This document shows, piece by piece, positions 14,063-23,700 of a stretch of 64,000 nucleotides of DNA. The DNA lies in assembly GCA_946807835.1 (NCBI GenBank), contig OX327712.1, positions 18,618,001-18,682,000 on the forward strand. Reading direction: 5' to 3'. The DNA is from Ailanthus altissimus (lineage: Eukaryota > Streptophyta > Magnoliopsida > Sapindales > Simaroubaceae). The position numbers and the translations under genes were made by a program. Numbering within the stretch: the first letter of the stretch is position 1; each line of letters starts with the position of its first letter. Under the pieces are notes generated by a model that was given only the letters and a program-made list of their open reading frames with translations, had not been told where the DNA came from and did no database searches.

Positions 14063-14220
14063 TGTTGACTTTAGCATTTGTTACCTTTGTTATATGCTTG
14101 TTACCATTATATTTTCTTATGTATAAATACTCTTGGGTATCTTGTATTTAATAACACAATTGAATAAACTTCATTTCTATTATTTTTCTCTCCATCATTT
14201 TCATTTCACAAAATTTTTCA
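14063..14220 (+). repeat. LTR-like copy C, followed by a primer-binding site
   Basis: Runs from TGTTGACTTTAGCATTTG to AAATTTTTCA and is directly followed at 14221 by TGGTATGAGAGC, one mismatch from the initiator-methionine tRNA site TGGTATCAGAGC used by most plant LTR retrotransposons. It therefore looks like a 5' LTR plus primer-binding site. No reverse transcriptase region follows; the downstream 650 bp end in the right inverted-repeat arm. Confidence 0.75.
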
Positions 14221-14939
14221 TGGTATGAGAGCTTTGGTAATAATCACAGGTTGCTGCTAACGCAGTCACCTGATCATGTTTGAAAACAAAATCATGTTTC
14301 CTTCTTCACAAATAAGCCTTTAATATTTGTAGTTTTCTTTTATTTGTAGTTTTTCTCAAATAAATAAACAATTCCTTGTCAACCATCGCGCACCACCATC
14401 TGCCACCACAGTCGTATGCATATTAGCTCCTTGAGACCACCAGGAGAATTACTAGGCGCCAGTAATCCATGCGTCTACGTAGCCACTACGACAAGTTTCT
14501 AATCAAGAAGGAAGTTGGTCTATTACCCAAGACCGTAGCTGATCTTCCAAGAATAGGGCCGTGGAATTCGTTTCCCATATCCCAAAATATAATCCACCTC
14601 AAGAGCTTTTTCAGAAAATACCTAATAGCGTCAACCATCTCTTGCTGGGAATGATTGGTCATAAAGTGATACAATCGTTGCCCACACAATTTGATTCTTC
14701 TGTCGAATGGGAACTTGTTAGGGAGGCCAATCAAGTGAAGTTCAAGATGAGGTATGACCATTTCTTGAGGGCCAATGAAGGATTGTCGCCTTGGAGGAAC
14801 TCAATGAATCATGATATTCCTCGTAGGACTGCCACTCAAGATCTGGATGGCATCTTTAAGGGGGGCTGAACTTGTGAGGAACGGTACCACAAAAAAAAAG
14901 ATTGCAATTGATGTGAAACAATGCAAGATCAACAAGCAG
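14221..14939 (+). other. Loop of the inverted repeat: primer-binding site and unrecognised low-copy-looking sequence
   Basis: The segment starts with the degenerate primer-binding site and continues with about 700 bp of more balanced composition than its surroundings. It contains open frames on both strands (14561-14869 plus, 14486-14761 minus), neither of which I can assign to gag or any other family. It may be a retroelement leader with a gag remnant or a captured host fragment. Confidence 0.4.
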
Positions 14940-15748
14940 AGCTAGGGTACGATATAGTGCCAAGAAAGAAGAGAATGAAAAGTAAGATGAAAGGAAGAAT
15001 GCAGGCTAGATCACACTTTAAGGAAAAAAAAAAAAGAATAGTAAGGATTTGAAGGCAATTATAATGATGATGAGCGTGTTGAAAGAATGAAGAAAAAGCA
15101 AATGCAAAAAAAAAGGTGAAAAGAAAAAGAAAAGTGAAGAAGAAAAGACAACAATTTTCGGTGGAGTTAGAAAAAAATAGTAGATGATTTTTTGTGGTGT
15201 GCACGTGTGAAGTAATAGGTAGAAAAAATAAAAGTAAGGAATTTATTAAAGTCAACATAGTTGATAAAAGATTTTCTCCTTAAATCATTTATCTTTAAAG
15301 ATAGGAAAGAAATTAACGAGATTTAGGGGATTCTCCGTGCTATTAGGATTATATAGTAGAAAATTAAAATGATGTTATGTTTTGATTTGAAAAAAAAAAA
15401 ACCTTGTGTAGGATGAATGTCGGTAATGGTGGAGTCATGTTGCTAAACTTGTTTGTATGGATTTAAAAAAATGAAGGAGATGACAAATTTAAGTTTAAAA
15501 CTCATAAAAGATATAGTCAATTAAAAAAAAAGACATCTTTCAAAAAGTCAAACTCCTGTATTTGTCTAAAAAGACAACTAATCAAAGATATAGTCCAGAA
15601 ATATCTATTGAAGATACTTTTTTTAAGCAAAAGAAAATAATCCCTTGATTAAAAATGATAAGAATGTTTTTCTGCTTTCTTTTATGGTTTTTGTAGACAT
15701 AAAAATAATTGAAATTTTTTTTGACAGATTAAAAAAAATGGTTCATTG
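14940..15748 (-). repeat. Right arm of the large inverted repeat (about 0.8 kb)
   Basis: Reverse-complement partner of 13254-14058, starting with GGTACGATATAGTGCCAAG and ending near AATGGTTCATTGATT. Homology stops abruptly at both outer ends. With an 880-bp spacer, a transcript through this intron could fold into a long double-stranded stem. Confidence 0.85.
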
Positions 15749-16859
15749 ATTACTATGTATTAATTTTACTTGATTCTTGTGTTTTAAGAAATTGAATTTG
15801 TGAATATACATGATAAATTTAAATTTATATATAAAAAATATTAAATTATTTAGAATTTGAATATAAGTTTTATTAAGCATCTTTTTTGGTAATTTAATAA
15901 CAAATAAACACTTTTAATAATGTATAACTAAACTATTCAATATTTTAAAAGAGTTTTTTTTAATTGACAATCACGATTAATGATTTTTTTCATAAAAACT
16001 CAACTTTAAAAAATTCTACTTCCAAAAGCTTACTTTACAAAATTCAACCAAACGAGTGTGCTTTTTTTTGGAGAAGATTAGACTTTTTTCTTTCCTCTGA
16101 AGCGCTTTTATGGGACAAAAATGCTTTTGAAATAAGATAAGCCTTTGAAGAATGCATTTAGGAGTGGAGTGCTTTCATTGGAACTGCTGCTTTTGAATAT
16201 TGATATCTTAAAACTGTCTATGCAAGATTCAATAAAGATTTTCTCTTTTTCATTTCCTTTCCTTAATCTTTTTCGCACACACTTCAAATTCGGAATAGCA
16301 CAACTCAATCTATACAAGATTCAATAATTACACCCTTAAGATAAAATTATACAGATACAAGAGTTACTGAGTAAGAGAGGATTGTTCTTACAGTTTGATA
16401 CATGTAGCTATCCAACTCGTTAACTGCATCATCAGCCGGCAACAAATTCGCCAACGCCACAATCTAAACATTACCAATCACAAATTCAATTAAATTTCTT
16501 TCTTTCCTTTTTTCTTTTTATTGTTGTCCTCATAACAAAATTCCAAGTCATTTCGAAAACTAAAAGAGTAATTAAAAAGATATTTACTCAAGAAATAATT
16601 ATTGACAAACCTGATGACCGTATTGGATGCATTTCATCATGGCGTAACAACTGTCCTTGCCGCCGCTCACTAACGCTACCATCTTCATCTTTGGTTTCTT
16701 CTATCTCTGCCTGTTACCACTGTTACTGTACTTTCCAACACAATACGCCTTTTGTCTTCGGTTTAAACCGTTTATTGGACGGTCGTCTTTTCTCCTCTCA
16801 CAACTCACAAGCAGCAATTTTCTGACTTTTGTGTTTAATAAGATACCCACTTTGCAATG

Positions 16860-17400
16860 GGGGTATTAACACTGTCACCCTTGAATTTTGCACAAATTAC
16901 ATTTAGATGGCGCCTTCGATTTTAATTATATTGTTACCCTTATTTTTAATTTAAAAAATAAAAATACCTTCATAGTTATATTTCTTTTTGTCACGATTAA
17001 CATGTTATTTAAAAATAAAGTATTTTTATTTTTTTAATTAAATAAAAATTAATAATATAATTAAAATCAAAATCGTTATTAAAATATAATTTATGCTAAT
17101 ATAAAGGGATAACAACATTAATATTCTCCTTCAAATGTAAAAATTAGAGGGTATTAGTATTAACACTGTCACCCTTTGAGGTTGGCACAAATTACAGTTT
17201 TAATTTAATTATATTATCATTTTTTTTACTTAATTGAAAAAAAGAAAATACCTTATAATTTTATTACACGAAAGACTAAAATATCTTTAAAAGTGAGGAT
17301 ATTTCAAATAAATAGAAAGTGCTAATATAATTAAAACTAAAGCTACTATCAAAATATAATTTGTATCGGTCTCAGGGTACAGAGTATTAATATCCCAAAA
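16860..17400. mobile_element. Two adjacent related MITE-like elements
   Basis: Both copies (about 16860-17140 and 17150-17400) begin with TATTAACACTGTCACCCTT followed by a TTGCACAAATTACA-type word. Each carries an internal AT-rich inverted repeat (TTTTAATTATATT against AATATAATTAAAA) and ends with words complementary to its start. They lie in the same orientation about 290 bp apart, just upstream of the DPH6 pseudogene start. No ORF is present. Confidence 0.6.
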
Positions 17401-18560
17401 ATTACTAACACCTTAATCACCAACAACACAGGTGAAAGGATGAGAGGACAACCTGGTGCTTAATTTTGGCTTGATCTCTCAGAAAATGTATTAGCGCTAA
17501 CATAAATTAGATGAGCCTCAGATCTTGATCTCAATAAATCTGGCTAACAGTCCAGTACCAAGCATGCTGATTAAATCAAGATACAAACATTCTATCCCAA
17601 CTAAAATACTACCTATTAATTACCGTTATATAAGTGATTATTATCGTATAATTCAATAATACTTGTTAATAGATGTCAAATAATTACATGAAGTTCTCCC
17701 CTGCATAGTGAATTGCTCTGAAGAGCATGTAACTCTCAGCTGTGCAAAGGAGGGATTGCTCTTCTCTTCGATGCAGTGTAGTTATCCAGATTGTAGAGGG
17801 CCGAGCAAATTCACTGCACGGAAGAGAGTTCATCGGCATTACAGCATTACTTGTATTTCAACATCTTACAGCCATATAGCAATTCCGAATGAAATGAATT
17901 GTCAGGACGCAGCTACTCTCAACATTCAGAAAAACTCGTTGCGGCCTATATTTCAAGAAAACATATCATCATCAATCAAGTAAGATGCACTTTTGGGTTT
18001 CAACAGTTCCATGTGAGGAAGATGCTTCCACGTGCACATCACGTGGAAGCTTAACAGAGGTTGCAGAGAAAGAGTTAGGATTCAATCATGCAATTTCAGT
18101 CTTAATCACATTTCTTCTATCCTTGTCATCACATCCAATACAAGGAACCATTGGCCAGCCCTTGCATAGAAATTTTCAAATGAATATGCTACAATCACTA
18201 AATGACTAAATGAGGAGACCTTCAATGATCTTTCTTGGCATGATGATCCTATAGCTTCCCCAAGGCCAGCTCCAACAATAGTTACAATTCTAGTATTCTA
18301 ACTTTCAAGAAAACAAACACCACTTTTTACTATTTGTTAACAACAAAAACAGAGACAAAAAAGAGAAAATTACGGAAACCAACAGCTTAAAGACCATAAT
18401 TCAAACTAAAATTACTAAACAAAGAACAAGCTTCAATACCTAAAAAGAACCAACAGTGTGGTTCTTTCACAAATATGAGTATTATAAAAAGAACCAACCA
18501 CTAAATTAAGATGAGCAAAAGAATTGACATTTATATTATAATCTTACAAATTGAACCATA
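17401..18560. other. Intergenic, no gene recognised; contains a G-box hairpin
   Basis: Two open frames on the plus strand (17708-17983 and 17985-18209) give no recognisable protein, and their codon content looks random. The minus strand shows a short protein-like stretch near 18240-18290, too short to name. The only clear structure is the palindrome at 18024-18050. Confidence 0.45.
18024..18050. promoter_or_regulatory. Perfect hairpin with a G-box in each arm
   Basis: Arms GCTTCCACGTG and CACGTGGAAGC are exact reverse complements around a 5-base loop, CACAT. Reading across the loop edges gives CACGTG in both arms, the core bound by plant bZIP and bHLH factors. Whether it is functional is unknown; it lies about 1.3 kb upstream of the DPH6 pseudogene and downstream of the PP2A gene. 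Confidence 0.5.
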
Positions 18561-18569
18561 AAAGGGCAA

Positions 18570-18892
18570 AACAAAAAGAAAAAAAATGTAATACATGTTC
18601 CAAACTTCTTTTAGAATGAACTTGATTATCACCTCTCAGCAAAACACTCGTGCAGGAACTTCCGTATGATGATGTAGCGTGGTTCCTTCACAATAATTGT
18701 GTTGATCAAATTATGCACACAATGGCCTCGGAATTCTTCCACCTGATACAAGGCCAAACTCAAAATTTCCTCTGATCAGGTCACAGATATCTGCAAAGCC
18801 CCATTGTAGGACTGACCCTTCGAGTTGAAGGTTCCTCGGCATGGTGCCAATATAGAAAAAAGGATCTGATTCCTGAAGCTTTCTGTGAGCAC
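18570..18892 (-). other. Probable 3'-UTR exon of the PP2A B'' gene
   Basis: Nine bases after the PP2A stop codon there is a CAG|GTAAGC donor (exon edge 19628). A matching acceptor, CCCCACAG, lies just above 18892, so the 3' UTR is split by an intron of about 735 bp. Two overlapping open frames run through this exon; one starts MPRNLQLEGS near 18843 and another ends near 18627. Neither matches a family I know. The polyadenylation end is a guess. Confidence 0.5.
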
Positions 18893-19637
18893 CTGTGGGG
18901 AAGCTAAATTAAATCACTATTTGAGAGAGAGAGAGAGAAAGAACAAGTCTTGAGTACACACGATTAGTTCCTTTCAAAAATTAACTTTCCGCATTCAAAG
19001 TAAAACATGCACTTGTCAATCCAGCCAACAGAAGGGAAAAGAGAGAGAGATAACAAGGTCAAAACATCACTACTTTGTACATCTGGACCTGTGCTTATCA
19101 TTGTGATTTCTGGATTTGCTCCCAGATTGCATTACAGGAATTATAACAAATATGATGTATTCTCAGGCAATATTTCTAGAAGTGAGCATGAGACAAGTAT
19201 ATAGTCAGGCAACAGCAGTGAGTGGTGCTGACTTACGAATTAACTAGACCACAAAAATCAGAATTTTTCAAGATCTGTATAGTACCAAATTTTGAGACAT
19301 TGGCCCTCTCCAATTATAGATGTTTCTCCACGTGAAGAAAATCAAGTTAAAATCATCCAGTCACCTCCAATTTTTGTCTCACTGATTTGTTTTAGTAACC
19401 AATAATCAACAGATCCAAACACCAACCAAGCCCCAAAAGAACATACACAGTTCATAAAGCAATCCTTTAGAAAGACTCAAAGCTATAACTAATCCTGTAG
19501 AGATCATGACACCTTAATAATTGATTGACACAACTTCCCATTTTGAAAAAGAAACATGTTTATCAGACCAAATCAATCAACTGTGCATTACCATCAGGAC
19601 CAGGATAGTGGTATAACTGAAGCTTACCTGACTAAAT

Positions 19638-20663
19638 TCAGAATGGAGCCTCAAGGGACTCATCCCAAACTTCCGCACTTCCGTTGGAGACATCTTCAAC
19701 ATCTTCCTCCATTGAAAGCCTAATGTATTCTCTATGCGCAAAGCGATCCCATTCTGTCAATGTCGGGTTCTCTCGCTCCTGTAACATCAAAAGTGTAGCC
19801 AACACTGACCAAGTAATTCACAACTAACAGTAATTTCCTCAACCCTATTAGGTTCTTTTTTCTCCCTTTTTGCGAAGAAACTAAAAATGATTACATGAAT
19901 AGTGTTACAAGAGTGTAGTGGACCAGGTGTCCTCCACCCTAATGTGAAAAATAAAACCAGTCGTACCTGACGGATGAGAAATGGGTCACGAGTTTCGAAT
20001 GCCATAAATTTATTAAGGTTGAAAAGAATATTGAAAATGCTGCCTGAAAGTTTACAACCTTTCAAGTCACGCAATGTAATATAGCTCTCATTCTGCAAGC
20101 CCAAAAAATACAAATATCAAACACAAAATAACTCTTAAATTAATACTGCATTTATAACAATATTCAGGGAAACCTAGCTCCTATTGGCCAATTAAATCCA
20201 GTCTGCCCTTATTAAGGCAGGAATCAGATCACACAATTACCAAACAAAATGATTTCTGTCAGTAACAGGTATCACCTGCTTATGGTTGAATGCAAAAGGA
20301 ATCCATCTTAGACTTTCTAGACATTGCACATTCCACAGCTACATCTTAGGATAAAATAAGAAAATTAAAAAGTAAAACTGAGGAGGGTTAGACGATTGAC
20401 AGGACACCTTACATAGAAGAAAGGAATATCAAAAACCAAAAAGAGGTATAGACAGAACAAGTGAAGCCCTGGAAAGTTACAAAAGCAGAAAGGACAAACC
20501 TCTGATCCAATCATGTCAATTATCTGACATAATATATCCTCAAAGAGCACAGGCTCTTGCGCCATACATTCCATTCGATGCAACTGCTCTTCGTAAAAGA
20601 ATTGCATTTCATTACGTGTCAGCACTCCATTTCCATCCAAATCTATACACTTGAACCTAGCAA

Positions 20664-20702
<39 letters not shown>

Positions 20703-23700
20703 ACAACTTAAGCACAATTGATAGAATAGTGAACCCTCACTCCAACCAACTATTGAAACAAAAATTTAGCTGTGGGAATAATATAGCGCCAAAATGACGA
20801 AGCAAAATTACAAATTACCAAATTCATAAATACAGCACTTAACTGATTCAGGCAATTACAAAGGACATTGGATATCATATGAGTACATTTGGAATCAATT
20901 TTTTTGGACTAATGCCTTGAACCGTACCTGTCCTCCACTCTCTAGAAAATTAAAATAATATGTTTAAAAAAATGTGGTACATTGTTTCAGAATTTATTCA
21001 AGACGGTTTCCCACAAATCTCCAATTAAAAACTTTCTTCCTTTCTCACTCCACCAACCCCCCACCGACAGGAATTAAAACTCACAACACAGATTAAAACA
21101 AATAAACTCACTAATTATTATATCTTTACAAGCTTTTTTTTTTCTTTTATACGAAAAAACTAAACAGTATATACAAATGAGTAAGAAAAAGATTACAACG
21201 CTGGACCAGGCGTCAACATAGAAAAACAAAGAGAAACATAAGGGAAGGGAAATAATCTATACAAAACCCATCATGTAACCCCAAAAGCGTACATCCTTCC
21301 CCTAAAACCCAAATTTCTATACAAAATTACCCCAAATCCCCCTCCCAATTAAGAAATCAAACAAGGAATCTTTAGAAGTAAAACCACAATAATAATCAAT
21401 AAGGTTAGGGGTGGACAAAAGACCCATTCCAAACCAAAATTTTCGAGCCGGGACATTAATAGGTCTTCAAATCAGGACAACTTGGGTGGCAATTTTTTAG
21501 GGACCCGAAAGTCTTGATCAAGTCCAGGACATTTTCCAAAACAACTAGGGATTTGTCCCAAACCCAAAAGAAAAAAATAAAATAAAAATAATTTTTTAGG
21601 TTGGTTTCTATTTTGAAATCAAGTTGACTTGCTTTCCTCAATAAATAAAAGTTGGTTTTACTCTGACTTGTCAACTCTCAAATTAATTTATGACTAATAC
21701 TGTCATTTATGGCAAGTTGATTTATATTATTAAAATTGTATTGCATTACTTGATTTGTTAATAATTTATGCTTATAATTGATATTTTGATATAATTAATT
21801 AACATATCATATTTCGATTAACAAATACTCAAATGTCTCCAATTCTCCATCAAAATAAGACACAACAATACCACCCTTTATATTGGATAAGAATTCATAT
21901 CGACATAAATTAATGTAAATAAATAAACATAAAATTATAATTATAAATTTTTCTCTCTTAAAAATTCTCAGACAACTGAATATAAAATTTAATGTGTTTG
22001 AACTGATAGAAAACTATTACAATTTTGAATATGTCTAATTAAAAGTTATTTACGGCCTATTAATAATTTTTTAGCTTGTTTTAAAAATCACAGTAATTAA
22101 CAGATTTTGGTAAGGGTTTGAATTCATAGTTTTACGTCTCACATCTTAATAGATAAGCATAGTGTTAGACTTACAAAGAATATCCAAACTTGTAGAAATG
22201 CCTAATAGAATTTGTTGAAAGAATTTCATTAATTTGGATGAAAATATTATTTATTGAAGATTGGTAATTTGTTTTGAGTAACTACGTTATTAGGTACTGT
22301 TATAATTGTAAAAATCGCAAAATAATGAGGTAGATGTATGGTCGGAATTGAATCGGGGGGAGTTGATCAATAATTTATTTAATTTATAATCATATTTTTA
22401 TATAAATTGTTAATTTTTTAATTCAAATTTACTATGAAAAATATAAAATTAATTTAATCCAAATTTTAATTCACTAAAACAAATTTCAAATCCAATTCAA
22501 TAATGACTGAAACAAGGATTGGAGAATTGGAAAGAGGATTCAATTAATCCAATTAACTCAATAAAAAAAGTTCATATCATTTTTCTAAAATAAAACTCAA
22601 TTATATATTTCAAAAAATGTCTTAAAAAAAACTTGAAACACAAAAAAATAAACATGCCAAGCCCAATTAAAACCCAATAAAATAATAAAAAACTTGTCCT
22701 AAAAGAAGGCCAAAACACAAACATATCAAAAAGAATTAAAGCAAGCCCAAAAAAAAAACCAGTCCAATTTCCAAACCTGCCCAAGATACCGGACCCAAAA
22801 CCAGCCCAAACCACCCAATATTCGGGACAAATTTCTTTGTCCCGATTGGGACTCGGGTTTGGCAGGTCAACCCAAACCCGAGTCTGCCCACCTCCAAATA
22901 AGGTCTTGCAAGTAAGAAAAATAACAAGTGAAGGAGCAAATATACCTATGTTTAAGTTAGTCAAAGAAAATCAATTAATTTTCAGGGTCATCATGCAGGA
23001 AACTTCCTATTATAACCCTGAGCAGGGATTGACAATAACACTCTTGGATCAGTGTATGACTGAAATACACCAATATTCAAGACAATACTCAGGTTAGAAT
23101 GAAAGATACCAATATTCAAGACTAGGCTCAGATGACTTATCCTCCTCTGCCAGTATGAAGTAGACAAAATCTTCATATCCCATCTTTCCTTCAACCTTAC
23201 TAGTGAACTTCCTTGGAACCTGAAATGACAAAGAGACAAACATAAGTGATATCTCCTAACTTCAAAAGGCACAAGTACTATATATAATATAGCCTTTGTA
23301 TGCACAAAACAGTAGTAATCTGGCCTCAAGAATAAAAGAGTCATCTGCATAACAAACCTGAGAAAATATTCTATCAACAATCCTGTAGGTAAGCGCATGG
23401 TTACCATATCTGATAAGGTTCTCCTTGTCGATCAAGAAATCATGGTCCGTATCCAGCTCCCAAAACTTGCAGTATATGACATAAAAGTGTTCATATGAGA
23501 AGTACCTGTGAGTACCATCATATTGGACAAGGTGAAATACTCAGAACTTGATCCGGATAGCACAAGCCAAAATGGAATTTACAAAGAGAAACACATATGT
23601 TAGAAAACTTAAAAGCAACTTTCAGTGAATTTCCCATTTACATGACAAGTAGGCCATAAATAATTTATATTCAAATAAAATCTACGTCGAATTCAGTTGG

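Larger units (their letters stand above)
12258..16060. mobile_element. Compound palindromic transposon insertion in DPH6 intron 2
   Basis: Between exons 2 and 3 lies about 3.8 kb of repeat sequence. Possible outer inverted ends are TATTTGGTTGGG at about 12262 and CAACCAAACGAGT at about 16045, resembling each other in reverse complement. Inside are three copies of one LTR-like sequence in two orientations, and a large inverted repeat. I could not find a convincing target duplication, so the outer limits are tentative; the inner components are listed separately. Confidence 0.5.
7180..16688 (-). pseudogene. DPH6: Diphthine-ammonia ligase (DPH6-like) pseudogene, 12 traceable exons
   Basis: DPH6 catalyses the last, ATP-dependent amidation step of diphthamide synthesis on elongation factor 2; plant forms fuse a PP-loop ATPase to C-terminal YjgF/L-PSP-like domains. 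Exons on the minus strand: 16688-16611, 16463-16392, 12003-11924, 11402-11178, 11085-11053, 10485-10404, 10293-10221, 9864-9519, 9396-9066, 8491-8171, 7899-7545, 7392-7180. The start reads MKMVALVSGGKDS, with the PP-loop SGGKDS at residues 8-13; the motif GEGGEYETLTLDCP is in exon 7. Lesions: a one-base insertion near 11348 and a two-base loss near 11187 (exon 4), a one-base loss at the exon 6/7 junction, a TAA at 9356-9358 replacing a residue in exon 9, a one-base loss near 9157, and a frameshift near 8410-8430 (exon 10). The last two exons are clean. Intron 2 is enlarged by transposons. Identity is very likely; loss of function follows from the lesions. Confidence 0.9.

Noticed and set aside
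14561..14869. 102-aa open frame in the hairpin loop, considered as a new gene or gag
   Set aside because: No gag, zinc-knuckle or other motif. An overlapping open frame of similar length exists on the other strand, so coding is unsupported.
17708..18209. Two successive plus-strand open frames considered as a small gene
   Set aside because: Random-looking composition, no motif, no splice support and no promoter; the G-box palindrome lies inside the second.
18570..18892. A separate small gene starting MPRNLQLEGS
   Set aside because: The exon is joined to the PP2A stop region by a strong donor-acceptor pair and has no own promoter or family match, so 3' UTR is the simpler reading.
22572..22964. 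Open frames at the hAT right end, considered as transposase
   Set aside because: The sequence is repeated terminal motif, not a hATC or BED-type domain; the frames cross the element boundary.
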